A DNA stretch of 32,497 bases, from positions 1 through 32,497 of the forward strand of contig JAIRPY010000006.1 in NCBI GenBank assembly GCA_031256905.1. Reading direction: 5' to 3'. Shown one piece after another: positions 8,486-18,206 of the stretch. The translations under genes and the position numbers were made by a program. The notes below the pieces were generated by a model. The model made no database searches. It saw nothing but the letters and a program-made list of their open reading frames with translations, and was not told the DNA's origin. Within the stretch, counting starts at the first letter, position 1. The number at the start of each line of letters is the position of its first letter. This DNA is from Spirochaetaceae bacterium (GTDB taxonomy: Bacteria > Spirochaetota > Spirochaetia > Treponematales > Breznakiellaceae).

Positions 8486-8603
8486 TTTTTCTCCTAAATA
8501 TTTCTTTTTTTTAGAAAAATACCATATTCCTCCCGCCCCGGCAAGCCTCGCCGGGTTGACAAAACCCCCGGATTTGTATAGCTTTCTGCCCAGGAGGAAT
8601 TCA

Positions 8604-9575
8604 TTGAAAACAAAAAGCATCGCCGGCCTCGCGGCGGCCCTGACAATCCTAGCCGCCGCCCCAGGATACGCCAACGGCTCCAGCCAAAATAAAGGCCCGG
8701 CCCGAATCCGAATGGCCACCGGAGGCAATACCGGAACATACTACGCCTACGGCTCCGCGGTAGGACAAATCTTAACGGATAAAACCAAAACTCCCATTAC
8801 CGTCCAATCTACCGGAGCATCCAAAGCAAACATTCAGCTCATCGCGGCCGGAGAAGTGGAACTTGCGATTGTGCAAAACGACGTAATGGATTACGCCTAT
8901 CGGGGAGTAGAGCTTTTTAACGGCGAGAAAATAAGCAACTTTTCGGCCGTCGCCGGGCTGTACGCCGAAGTCTGTCAGATTATCGTGAATGCCGCTTCCG
9001 GCATCGTCAGCGTCGCAGACCTTAAAGGCAAAAACGTATCGGTTGGGGATGCCGGAAGCGGCGTGGAATTCAACGCCCGGCAGATTCTGGAAGCCTACGG
9101 CATCACCTTTACCGACATCGGCAAACAAAACCTGAGCTTCGGGGCCTCCGCGGACGCCCTCCGGGATAACAAAATCGACGCATTTTTCTGCGTAGCCGGC
9201 GCGCCTACCACCGCGGTACTGGACCTCGCCACGAATAAAGACATCGCGGTTCTCTCTATCGACCGGGACCGGGCCGACCAGATTATAAAAAAATATCCCT
9301 TTTATACCGACTTTTCTATCCCGGCCGGGACTTATCGGGGAGTAACCCAGGAGGTCCCGACCTTAGCGGTAAAAGCTACCCTCATTGCCAGCAACAAACT
9401 CCCGGAAGATACGGTATATCAGCTTGTAAAGGCCCTCTTCGAGCATAAAGGCGAAATCGCCCAAGCCCACGCCAAAGGCGCGGAACTGGCTCCAACCTAC
9501 GCCGTGGGCGGAATTTCCGTACCCTTTCACAAAGGCGCGGAACGGTATCTAAAAGAAATCAAAGCCCTCAAATAA
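8604..9575 (+). CDS. TRAP transporter solute-binding protein, TAXI family
   Basis: TTG start after AGGAGG (LKTKSIAGLAAALTILAAAPGYANG signal peptide). IRMATGGNTGTYYAYGSAVGQIL...STGASKANIQLIAAGEVELAIVQNDV is characteristic of TAXI. Confidence 0.93.
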   Translation: MKTKSIAGLAAALTILAAAPGYANGSSQNKGPARIRMATGGNTGTYYAYGSAVGQILTDKTKTPITVQSTGASKANIQLIAAGEVELAIVQNDVMDYAYRGVELFNGEKISNFSAVAGLYAEVCQIIVNAASGIVSVADLKGKNVSVGDAGSGVEFNARQILEAYGITFTDIGKQNLSFGASADALRDNKIDAFFCVAGAPTTAVLDLATNKDIAVLSIDRDRADQIIKKYPFYTDFSIPAGTYRGVTQEVPTLAVKATLIASNKLPEDTVYQLVKALFEHKGEIAQAHAKGAELAPTYAVGGISVPFHKGAERYLKEIKALK

Positions 9576-10033
9576 TGCTCCGGCTCTTCCTTGCCCTGGC
9601 GGTTTTGGCTTTGACTTATCAGTTCGTCCCCCGGGGGCTTGCCATCGGGGATGCGGATTCCGGAAAAGTCTACCTCCGCCGGCCCCTCCAGAAGGGCGAA
9701 ACCTTTGCCATCGAATTCATCCATTCGGTAAATAACAGCCCGGTCCGGGAAACCTTCACGGCAGACCAGGGAAGGATTCGCCCGGTGTCCAGCCGGTTCG
9801 CGAGTTTCGGCGCCGGCATCCAAAGCGACCTCGCCGAAGGGCAGACCTTATCCCGAGAAGGCGGCTTTCTTGTCATCTCGGGATTCCAAACCTCTTACAA
9901 GGAACTGCTCTATATCGTAGGCACTGTTTCGGACCACATCCTGTACCTGAGGGATGAACGAATCAGTCTCCGGGATCTCTGCGGCCGAAACGCCCACATC
10001 CGGATTTGGACCCATAAAGGAATTTTTTTATGA
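9575..10033 (+). CDS. DUF1850-like protein, TRAP-associated
   Basis: 1-bp overlap with TAXI gene. FAIEFIHSVNNSPVRETF...; operon position typical of DUF1850. Confidence 0.8.
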   Translation: MLRLFLALAVLALTYQFVPRGLAIGDADSGKVYLRRPLQKGETFAIEFIHSVNNSPVRETFTADQGRIRPVSSRFASFGAGIQSDLAEGQTLSREGGFLVISGFQTSYKELLYIVGTVSDHILYLRDERISLRDLCGRNAHIRIWTHKGIFL

Positions 10034-11955
10034 AAACAGAAAAAATGCAGACAGAAAAAATGCAGGAAGAAACCCTCCAAACCGAAGACCTGATCGCCCA
10101 ATTCGACCGGGAGTCGGCGGTTCGGCGGTTTTCCGGAATTTCCGAGCATATTATAAAAGGCTTGCTCCTGCTTTTTACCGCCTATGTGTTTTGGGTGACT
10201 CTTTTTGCGGCCCTCCCGGAACAGATCCGCCGATGCGCGTTTCTGGGGATCCTGGTATTCATCGGGTATATCCTGTACCCTCTGCGGAAGGGCCTGACAA
10301 AACGAAAAAATTATGTGCCCTGGTACGATATTCTGCTGGGAGCCTTGGGAGCGGCTTCTTTTTTTTATTTCGTAGCGAATTTTGAAGCGATTATCAACCG
10401 GGCGGTGATGCTCAAGCCCTGGGACATTGGAATGGCGGTCCTGGGAATGATCCTGCTGGGGGAACTCTGCCGCCGGGTCGTCGGGATTCCGATTCTCGTG
10501 GTGGGGACTGGGTTTATTACCTATGCGGTTCTTTCGGGCTATTCCCTCCGCCGGATTGTTCACCAGCTTTTCTACACCACCGACGGGATCATCGGCACGC
10601 CTATCGGGGTATGTTCTACTTTTATCGTCCTGTTTATCTTTTTGGCGTCCTTTTTGGAGAAATCCGGCATTGCGTCCTTTTTCATAGACCTGGCGAATTC
10701 CGCGGCCGGCTTCGCCTCCGGGGGACCCGCTAAGGTCGCGGTCATCGCCAGCGCATTGAGCGGGATGTATTCCGGGAGTTCCGTAGCGAATACCGTCGGA
10801 TCCGGAAGCGTCACCATTCCGGTCATGAAAAAAACCGGCTATAAACCGGAATTCGCCGCGGCGGTAGAAGCTTCCGCGTCTACCGGAGGACAGATCATGC
10901 CTCCGATTATGGGCGCCGCGGCCTTTCTCATGGCGGAACTTACCGGTATTGCCTATTCGGTTATCGCGGTATCCGCAATTCTGCCGGCCGGGTTGTATTT
11001 CACCGGCATTTTCCTGATGATTCACTTCGAGGCGAAAAAACTGGGCCTTAAAGGTCTGCCCAAGGAATCGATTCCGCCTTTCGGGAAACTTTTTCTGGCA
11101 AAAGGCTATCTTCTTCTGCCGATTGCAGTCCTGGTTTTTTTCATGACCCGGGGCAATACTCCGGCGGCGGCGGCGTGTTACGCGATTCTGACCGCGATTA
11201 TCGTAAGTATGTTCCGGAAAGAGACCCGATTCACCCCAAAAACGTTTATCGAAGCCCTCACAAACGGCGCGAAAAACACCATCGGAGTGGCCCTGGCCTG
11301 CGCGGTGGCCGGAGTGGTGGTGGGCATCGTTTCTCTGACCGGTTTGGGACAGATTTTAATTGGAATGCTCCTTTCGGTAGCTCAAAGCAATCTTTTGCTT
11401 GCCCTGTTTCTAACGATGATTGCCTGCCTCATCCTCGGCATGGGTATTCCGACTACCGCGAATTACGTCATCATGGCGACCATTACCGCGCCGATAGTAA
11501 TCGGCATGGGCGTGCCGATTCTGGCGGCCCATATGTTTGTCTTTTATTTTGGAATTATGGCTGACATTACCCCGCCGGTGGCCCTGGCCGCGTATGCCGG
11601 TTCGGCTATTGCCAAATCGAATCCCATCAAAACCGGCATTACCGCTACCCGCCTAGCGATTACGGCCTTTATCATCCCCTATATTTTTGTATACAGTCCA
11701 TCCATGTTATTCATTGACACGACGCCCCTCGATGTGGTGCGGATCGTGATTACCTCCTGTATCGGGATGTTTGGACTTGCAATAGGCCTCGAGGGATATA
11801 TGCTGAGAAAACTGAAGTTCTTCGAACGGATTCCCGCGATAGCCAGCGGCTTACTGCTGATTCATCCAGGGCTTGGGACCGATATTATCGGCTTTGGGCT
11901 GGTGAGTATTGTGGTGATCCTGCAAATTCTCGGCCGGCCCAGAATCCCGGTATAG
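10030..11955 (+). CDS. TRAP transporter fused permease (DctQM-type)
   Basis: 641 aa, multiple TM segments. SGMYSGSSVANTVGSGSVTIPVMKKTGYKPEFAAAVEASASTGGQIMPPIMGAAAFLMAE is diagnostic. 4-bp overlap with upstream gene. Confidence 0.95.
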   Translation: MKTEKMQTEKMQEETLQTEDLIAQFDRESAVRRFSGISEHIIKGLLLLFTAYVFWVTLFAALPEQIRRCAFLGILVFIGYILYPLRKGLTKRKNYVPWYDILLGALGAASFFYFVANFEAIINRAVMLKPWDIGMAVLGMILLGELCRRVVGIPILVVGTGFITYAVLSGYSLRRIVHQLFYTTDGIIGTPIGVCSTFIVLFIFLASFLEKSGIASFFIDLANSAAGFASGGPAKVAVIASALSGMYSGSSVANTVGSGSVTIPVMKKTGYKPEFAAAVEASASTGGQIMPPIMGAAAFLMAELTGIAYSVIAVSAILPAGLYFTGIFLMIHFEAKKLGLKGLPKESIPPFGKLFLAKGYLLLPIAVLVFFMTRGNTPAAAACYAILTAIIVSMFRKETRFTPKTFIEALTNGAKNTIGVALACAVAGVVVGIVSLTGLGQILIGMLLSVAQSNLLLALFLTMIACLILGMGIPTTANYVIMATITAPIVIGMGVPILAAHMFVFYFGIMADITPPVALAAYAGSAIAKSNPIKTGITATRLAITAFIIPYIFVYSPSMLFIDTTPLDVVRIVITSCIGMFGLAIGLEGYMLRKLKFFERIPAIASGLLLIHPGLGTDIIGFGLVSIVVILQILGRPRIPV

Positions 11956-11960
11956 GTCCG

Positions 11961-11989
11961 TTGACAACCTGCTTTTCTTATAGTATGCT
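11961..11989 (+). promoter_or_regulatory. Predicted promoter of the MBL-GrpE-like-Hsp70 module (TTGACA-N17-TATGCT), 9 nt before ATG
   Basis: TTGACA 11961-11966, TATGCT 11984-11989, ATG 11999. No SD between. Confidence 0.6.
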
Positions 11990-11998
11990 GGCAAAATC

Positions 11999-13162
11999 AT
12001 GAAAAGGCGGGGAAAAAAATCTTATCTGCGTTTTGTCGCCCTGGGAGGCGGGCAGGAAGTCGGAGCCAGCTGTTACTTTCTTCAAATTAATGACGCCTAT
12101 ATTCTGCTGGATTGCGGAAAATCCCCAAATGGGGCCTACTTTCCAGATTTTTCGACTATTTTAAAACCCCCTTTTTTAGAATCCCTTAATCAGATCACCC
12201 AAATTTTTATATCCCACAGTCATTTTGATCACATCGGGGCCTTTCGGTATCTTTCGTCCCAATGCCGGAACGCCGGGGTTTACGCGACGCCGATAACTAA
12301 AGCGTTGTTATTTCACATTCTCTGGAATCTCAATGAATGGCAGACTTCCCCGCCGGAGGACCGCCGGGAGGAAGAAGAAATCCGCTCGGAGGCCGCGATT
12401 CGGTCTATTATTGAAATCGGCTACTGCCAGGAAATTTTTCTGCCCGAGTACACAGTTACGTTTTTTGAGGCCGGGCATATTCCGGGCGCGGCCATGGTGT
12501 ACCTTCAAACCGAGGATAGACGGATTCTCTATACCGGGGATTTCTCCTGCCATGCCGGGGTTTTGACCTCTTCGTACATTCTGCCCGATTCGATACAATT
12601 TGATACGATGATTATCTGCGGCCTGCACGCCAAACATCCTCATCTTCGGCGGGGGCGGAATCCCCAGTCCCAGTTTGCCTTTGTGAAGGGCGCGTTGGAA
12701 CGGGGCTGTTCGGTGCTTTTAGAGACCGTCCAGCTCACCAAAGGCTGGGAAGTCCTGCACAGCCTGAACAAAGCGATGGAGAATCGCAGGCTCCCCCGGA
12801 TTCCGGTATACATCGATCAGAAGTTGAGTCTCCTGGCGGAAGAAATGGAACGAATGCACATACCGGTACGCCGGGCTTGGAATTACGTGGGGATTCCGCC
12901 CCGGGGAGAGCAGGCCGCGCTTATCGGGCGGTTTGCTCCGGCCCATTTTCTGCCGGTGAAGGTTGATTTTTCTTTGCATCCGACGTATCGTGAATTGGCG
13001 GATTTTATTGAAAAATATCATCCGAAAACGGTGGTGCTGGTGCATACCGGCTCGGCGGAACCCCGGATTGAAGCGAATTGTCTTGAAATAGAACTTATGA
13101 CCCGGACGTCCTGGACAGGTCATTTTATTTACGCCGAAACCGGCGAAATATATTCTCTTTAA
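11999..13162 (+). CDS. MBL-fold metallohydrolase, beta-CASP-like
   Basis: HSHFDHIGA, EAGHIPGAAM, YTGDFS, PVYIDQKLSLLAEEM and VVLVHTGSAEP motifs. Confidence 0.85.
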   Translation: MKRRGKKSYLRFVALGGGQEVGASCYFLQINDAYILLDCGKSPNGAYFPDFSTILKPPFLESLNQITQIFISHSHFDHIGAFRYLSSQCRNAGVYATPITKALLFHILWNLNEWQTSPPEDRREEEEIRSEAAIRSIIEIGYCQEIFLPEYTVTFFEAGHIPGAAMVYLQTEDRRILYTGDFSCHAGVLTSSYILPDSIQFDTMIICGLHAKHPHLRRGRNPQSQFAFVKGALERGCSVLLETVQLTKGWEVLHSLNKAMENRRLPRIPVYIDQKLSLLAEEMERMHIPVRRAWNYVGIPPRGEQAALIGRFAPAHFLPVKVDFSLHPTYRELADFIEKYHPKTVVLVHTGSAEPRIEANCLEIELMTRTSWTGHFIYAETGEIYSL

Positions 13163-13184
13163 AAAGGAGTTGGAACAGGGCAGT

Positions 13185-14213
13185 ATGATAGCAAAAGAGG
13201 CGCTAGACAAAATCGATGAAGTCATCGAGATGCGGAGAAAAGTAGGCATGGATAAAATTTGCGTGGATGAAAATCGGGTAATCAGCGAATTCTGTCTGGA
13301 TCCCGACTTGGATCCCAAAGAAGCCGCCCGCCGGCTCAACGCAAAAAACAAGAAAAAAGACGACCCCGACTACACCCTGGATCGGGTGATCAAAATTCTG
13401 CGGATCCTGAAATTATCCAACCGCACCGAACGTCCGCAGATTATAAGAGACGCCCTGAAAATGGCGCAATGCGTTCGCGACTGCTTCGACGGGGATATTA
13501 TGGCCTATAAACGCTTTCGGGAGTACGAAAAAAAATCCGAAGAAGCCCTCACGAACGACATTCACTGCTCCCGGATGAGGTGCGTCCTCATCGCTCTGTT
13601 CACCACCATTCCCGAATTTCAAAAACTGCGTTTCGCCGGCGACATCTTCTTCCGGGGAAGCGCGAGATCCCGAGCCTGCCTCAACGACATCCTGCATCAG
13701 GCCGTTAAAACCATGAGCAAAAATAAACAGCTCGACGAAGAAGATCTCCCGGATCAAAAGGACGATTCAATCCGCCGACTCAACGATATGCTCGAAGAAA
13801 CCCAGAACGAATTCGAACTCAAACTTGAGGAAAGCAAAAATCAGGAAATTACCGGCTTCTTCTCCGCCCTGAATTCCGAAAAATACGGCTGTATTCTGGA
13901 CGAACTTTTTTCCGCAAAAGCCGGCCTCGAATCCCTGCGGAAACAAAACTACGAACTCCCCATCGAGATAAACGGCCTCACCATTCTAGTCCGGAAACTC
14001 ATCCAATTCGTAAAAGACAGCGGCATCAATCCCATAATCCGCACCGGCGAAACCCTAACCGTAAAAAGTCAGGACATCGAAAATTACAACTATCTCGGCT
14101 CTCCCTTCGAACACGAAGGAGAAGAAAAACAAGTAATCGTAGTTTCCCCAGGTTGGGTATACAAAAAAAAAGATACCCAAATATCCAGACCAACCATCAA
14201 AGAAATTCTTTAA
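13185..14213 (+). CDS. Uncharacterised protein with GrpE-like C-terminal region (putative nucleotide-exchange factor for adjacent Hsp70)
   Basis: Helical N-terminus. C-terminal ...DSIRRLNDMLEETQNEFELKLEESK... then ...EHEGEEKQVIVVSPGWVYKKKDTQISRPTIKEIL resembles the GrpE head (V..V..GY......RPA.V.V). Alternative TTG start at 13170. Family assignment by eye only. Confidence 0.55.
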   Translation: MIAKEALDKIDEVIEMRRKVGMDKICVDENRVISEFCLDPDLDPKEAARRLNAKNKKKDDPDYTLDRVIKILRILKLSNRTERPQIIRDALKMAQCVRDCFDGDIMAYKRFREYEKKSEEALTNDIHCSRMRCVLIALFTTIPEFQKLRFAGDIFFRGSARSRACLNDILHQAVKTMSKNKQLDEEDLPDQKDDSIRRLNDMLEETQNEFELKLEESKNQEITGFFSALNSEKYGCILDELFSAKAGLESLRKQNYELPIEINGLTILVRKLIQFVKDSGINPIIRTGETLTVKSQDIENYNYLGSPFEHEGEEKQVIVVSPGWVYKKKDTQISRPTIKEIL

Positions 14214-14270
14214 AGTTTTCTCTTTAAAAAAGTTTTAAAAATTTTGTAAAATTTAGAAAAGGAAAAAAAT

Positions 14271-16997
14271 ATGACCGAAGATCACGATGAGCTATGCGTC
14301 GGCATCGATTTAGGCACTACGAATTCGGTACTGGCTATAACCAACGTCACCCCCGGAGGAACGATAGTCAGTAAAGTCGTAGACATAGCCCGATACGAAG
14401 ATATTTATTCCAGCGCGTCCGCGGATGACATCAAGGGAAGTACCACAAAAAAACCTCTGCTTCCATCCTGCGTGTATTACCGGCAAAATCGCAACGGAGA
14501 ACTCAAACCCTTAGTCGGAGACCTGGCGAAACGGCTCTACAGTATGCGCCCCCAGCTTGTGGCAAAATCCATCAAAAGCCAAATGGGACAAACCGGGGTT
14601 TCCGGTCTCAGCCCGGACGTGCCGGACAAAACGCCGGAAGCGGTATCCGCGCAGATTCTCAAACATCTGTTAAGCGAAGTAAAGCGAGTCTACCACAAAG
14701 AACTTACCGACGCGATCATCACCGTGCCGGCGAGTTTCGACAGCGCCATGTGCCAAGCAACCCTTAAAGCCGCGGAAATCGCCGGAATAAAGATGACTAA
14801 CCGGGACGGCACAAAACGGCAAATTCTCCTTTCCGAACCCAACGCGGTAATGTACGATCTGCTCAACCAAATTCAAAAAGGAGAAATCCCCGCCCATATT
14901 CTGGACACAAGCAAAAAGCAAAAAGTGATGGTGTTCGATATAGGAGGCGGAACCCTGGACATCACCCTCCATGAGATAAGCAGAAACGAAACAAATAAAG
15001 AATTAATGCAGATGGACGAAATCGCCACAAACCGTTACACCCGGCTTGGAGGAGATGATTTCGATCTGCTCATCGCTCAAGCGATGTTTGAGCGGTATCG
15101 CAAACAATACCGCAATACCCAAGAAATCGTGCAGAAAATCGACGCCGGCCGAGATGAAGTTATAGCCCAGCTCATCGTGTACGCGGAGAACATGAAAATC
15201 GATATTAACGAACAAGTTTCCAATACCCAAGACGATAACTGGGGAACCGACATCCTCAGTTCCACCGGCGGACGAATGCACAACGGATACGCGTATGACG
15301 ACGAATTCACCAAAGCCGAATTCGAACAGATCATCGCGCCTTTGCTGGGCCCCGGACTAAACTACGACGATTATAAACAACTCGACAAAATGCAGGATAA
15401 CGGACAGATTAAAACGATTATCTATCCTGTTTTAGACGTCCTCCAGAAAGCCGCAAAAAAATTGCGCTTGGAAGACGTCCAAGTCGATGCAGTGGTGTTA
15501 AACGGAGGTATGTCAAAGCTGTATCTGATACAGGAACGGCTTGAACAGTTTTTTGGATTTAAGCCTATTCTCGCGCTGGATCCGGATCAAGCAGTCGCCC
15601 GGGGCGCGGCGGTGTACCATTACTACTTGCACAAGTACGGCGAAACCGACGCCGCTCTGCCGGTAAATCCTCGGAGCGCGGAAACAGAAGACAGTATTAC
15701 TGTTCAGGATGCCCCAGGCATTCAGCTTCGGAAAACGGTTCTGAACGAACCCCTGTACCTCGGCATGAGCGGCGGCGCGCACGAACTTTTGGTCGACGCG
15801 GGAGCGGATCTGCCTTTCACGTCAGATCGTAAAGACGGATTTTCCATCGCCCCGGGACAGACGAAAATTAAAATTCCCATTCGGAAAAAAGAGGAAAAAG
15901 ATACCTATACCACCATCGCTTCGGGAGAAATATCCTTTGAAAAAACCTACCAAGACGCCGCGGCCGTATCAATTCGCTTTAGTTTAAGCCGGAATAAGAT
16001 ACTTTCCTTTGAAGCGTACACAGAACGTGAAAAGGGATCCGTTATTATTTCTATCGATAAAAGCGGCTATACCGCCGCGCGTTCCGCAGTGATACCGAAA
16101 CAGGGAACTCCGCTGGTTCCGAAAAATGAAATTTCCCGTCTCTCTGATCTGTGTAATCAGCGGCGGAAAAATTTCAACAAAGGAAGCAATAAAAATACGA
16201 ATAAAACCATCAAATTATGCATCAACATGATTTCTCACTGCGGAAACCCTGAAGAATTTGCGATTCCGATTATCCTAGAATTACGGAAACAAATACAACA
16301 GCAAAAACGGGACGAATTTTTTATTCAACGGCTTTTAGTGCTGTCCCGAAAACTCGCGCTCCGATGGAACCAAAACCATCGGGAAACCTTGGTGGACTGT
16401 TGCATCGATATTGTTTCTGTCGTTAAACACGCCATCATCGGCGTAACCGGAGAACGAGTCGCCACCATAAACGAAGCCATCCGCAACATCGGACTCCTCG
16501 GCGCCCCGGCCCAGAAAGACTCTCTCCTCGCATACCACAATAGAGATAAACGGTACGAAGAAGCGTTAATCTACGCCCATGCGGTTTCTCAAACCGAAAT
16601 CCCCTGGATTTTTAAACAGATGCAGGAAACCGCCTCCGGCGCAAGCCTCTGGGGAATCGGCGTAGCCCTACAGCGCAACGGAAAAGTCCCCCAATCCTTC
16701 AACCCCAGAAAACCCGCAGAAAGCCTCATAACCTTGCTGGAATCCTATACTTTAAACGCTAATAACCAATCCGCCGCCCTCCTTTCCTTAGGACTGATCT
16801 GCGATCAGCGCGGCGCCGCCATTGATCCGGTCGATAAAATTTTCGCCCAAAGTATATACGAACGCATCGAGCGCATCCTGGAATATTACGAACCCACCAA
16901 ACAGTTCCGCATCGCGCTCCAGCTCATCAACGGCGGTCTTTTAAGCGAAGAAGATGAAGCCTTTCTGCTCCAAAAAATTACCGAACTGGAAGAATGA
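14271..16997 (+). CDS. Divergent Hsp70/DnaK-like protein with long non-canonical C-terminal extension
   Basis: CVGIDLGTTNSVLAI, SEPNAVMYDL, VMVFDIGGGTLDITL and VVLNGGMSKLYLIQ actin-ATPase motifs. About 350 C-terminal residues are helical and unlike the DnaK lid. SD AAAAGGA. Confidence 0.9.
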   Translation: MTEDHDELCVGIDLGTTNSVLAITNVTPGGTIVSKVVDIARYEDIYSSASADDIKGSTTKKPLLPSCVYYRQNRNGELKPLVGDLAKRLYSMRPQLVAKSIKSQMGQTGVSGLSPDVPDKTPEAVSAQILKHLLSEVKRVYHKELTDAIITVPASFDSAMCQATLKAAEIAGIKMTNRDGTKRQILLSEPNAVMYDLLNQIQKGEIPAHILDTSKKQKVMVFDIGGGTLDITLHEISRNETNKELMQMDEIATNRYTRLGGDDFDLLIAQAMFERYRKQYRNTQEIVQKIDAGRDEVIAQLIVYAENMKIDINEQVSNTQDDNWGTDILSSTGGRMHNGYAYDDEFTKAEFEQIIAPLLGPGLNYDDYKQLDKMQDNGQIKTIIYPVLDVLQKAAKKLRLEDVQVDAVVLNGGMSKLYLIQERLEQFFGFKPILALDPDQAVARGAAVYHYYLHKYGETDAALPVNPRSAETEDSITVQDAPGIQLRKTVLNEPLYLGMSGGAHELLVDAGADLPFTSDRKDGFSIAPGQTKIKIPIRKKEEKDTYTTIASGEISFEKTYQDAAAVSIRFSLSRNKILSFEAYTEREKGSVIISIDKSGYTAARSAVIPKQGTPLVPKNEISRLSDLCNQRRKNFNKGSNKNTNKTIKLCINMISHCGNPEEFAIPIILELRKQIQQQKRDEFFIQRLLVLSRKLALRWNQNHRETLVDCCIDIVSVVKHAIIGVTGERVATINEAIRNIGLLGAPAQKDSLLAYHNRDKRYEEALIYAHAVSQTEIPWIFKQMQETASGASLWGIGVALQRNGKVPQSFNPRKPAESLITLLESYTLNANNQSAALLSLGLICDQRGAAIDPVDKIFAQSIYERIERILEYYEPTKQFRIALQLINGGLLSEEDEAFLLQKITELEE

Positions 16998-17011
16998 GAC
17001 TACCACGCCCA

Positions 17012-17046
17012 GCGGGGAAAGACGGTTTTCATTCGTCTAACCCCGC
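17012..17046. terminator. Imperfect hairpin between convergent genes, possible terminator
   Basis: GCGGGG AA AGACG GTTTTCATT CGTCT AA CCCCGC. No long T-run. Confidence 0.4.
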
Positions 17047-17048
17047 CG

Positions 17049-18206
17049 TTAAATATGATCCGGGGATTCAAAAAAAAGCGGCAGAGGCAGTAAACTGCGG
17101 AGAAAAAGATTTTCCCGAATCTCCGGAAATACAGACTCTCCCGAAAAAGAACACAAAAACTGCAGAGCTTCATTCGCAGACATAACCCGGGAAACATTTT
17201 TTCTTTCGATTTTCTCCTCCGCGAAAGCTCTGCCATTCTGCACGGACAACTCAAGCAGAGGACCTCCTTCAATCTGAAACGAAAAAGAACCATCCTGCAG
17301 GGTCCGCATCTGGGATTTAAGCCGCAGAAAAGGGGTCAAAAATGTCGGATAATCAAAAACCGCAAAATGGTAAGCCGGACTTATTCGGTACGTTTCGGCG
17401 AAACAAGAAAGGCCCGCAATTTTTTCGGTTTCATGAGAAGCGACGGAAACCTGCGCCTCGGTTTCATGCCGATCCCGTAAAAAAAGCCCGATCACATCCG
17501 GCAAGCGGGAGTAATCCCTAAGGTTTATCTCGGAAATATTACCCCGGCAGGCGACCATATAGCCCTGAAACTCTCCGCCCCGGAGAACTCCCAAGACCTG
17601 CGCTTTCCATGACGAAAGTATGTCGAAAAGCCGTTCCCGGCTCCGCCGAATCCTGATACTTTTAGCCTCGTGCAGAGCCTGAATCTTATCCAGCAATACC
17701 TCATCCCCAGAGTCAAGTCTCTGGAGCGAAAAATCTCCGCCCCAGTCTTCTTTTCGATGCCCCAGGGAATGCCGGATATTGGCTTCGCCGCAGGTAAACG
17801 TATACCCGCTCCCAGCCGGAGTAAAGCCAAAGTATTCATACCGCTGACGTTGCCCTCCAAGACAACTGAAGGCCACCCGGTCCCGGCGCATATCCGCCAA
17901 AGCCAGGTTCATCAGGGTTTTCATGTGATTCCGGGACCGGCAATAGGGATGCACCGATACCATCCCGATGCCCCGCCCCGGCGCCGAGCCTTCAGGAAAA
18001 TCCAGTACCAGAGGATAAGCCCCAACCGCCGCTTTTATCCGCCCATCCTCCCGAGCGATGTAATGCGTTGCATCCATAAAATACTCGGGTTTGTAGAGTT
18101 TCGGCAGGAGCGATGGAAAATCCGTCGGACCGTGGGCCTGACTGAACACATAATTCGCAAAATCTATCAATTCATCATAATCTTCCTGCCCGGCAATACA
18201 ATACAT
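17049..18206 (-). CDS. GNAT N-acetyltransferase, Eis-like
   Basis: N-terminal GNAT region with GIGMVSVHPYCRSRNHMKTLMNLAL; C-terminal SCP2-like region. SD AGGAGGG. Confidence 0.75.
   Translation of the reverse strand: MYCIAGQEDYDELIDFANYVFSQAHGPTDFPSLLPKLYKPEYFMDATHYIAREDGRIKAAVGAYPLVLDFPEGSAPGRGIGMVSVHPYCRSRNHMKTLMNLALADMRRDRVAFSCLGGQRQRYEYFGFTPAGSGYTFTCGEANIRHSLGHRKEDWGGDFSLQRLDSGDEVLLDKIQALHEAKSIRIRRSRERLFDILSSWKAQVLGVLRGGEFQGYMVACRGNISEINLRDYSRLPDVIGLFLRDRHETEAQVSVASHETEKIAGLSCFAETYRISPAYHFAVFDYPTFLTPFLRLKSQMRTLQDGSFSFQIEGGPLLELSVQNGRAFAEEKIERKNVSRVMSANEALQFLCSFSGESVFPEIRENLFLRSLLPLPLFFESPDHI

Noticed and set aside
9910-11025. 371-aa minus ORF
   Set aside because: Antisense to the clear DUF1850/TRAP genes; no recognisable domain.
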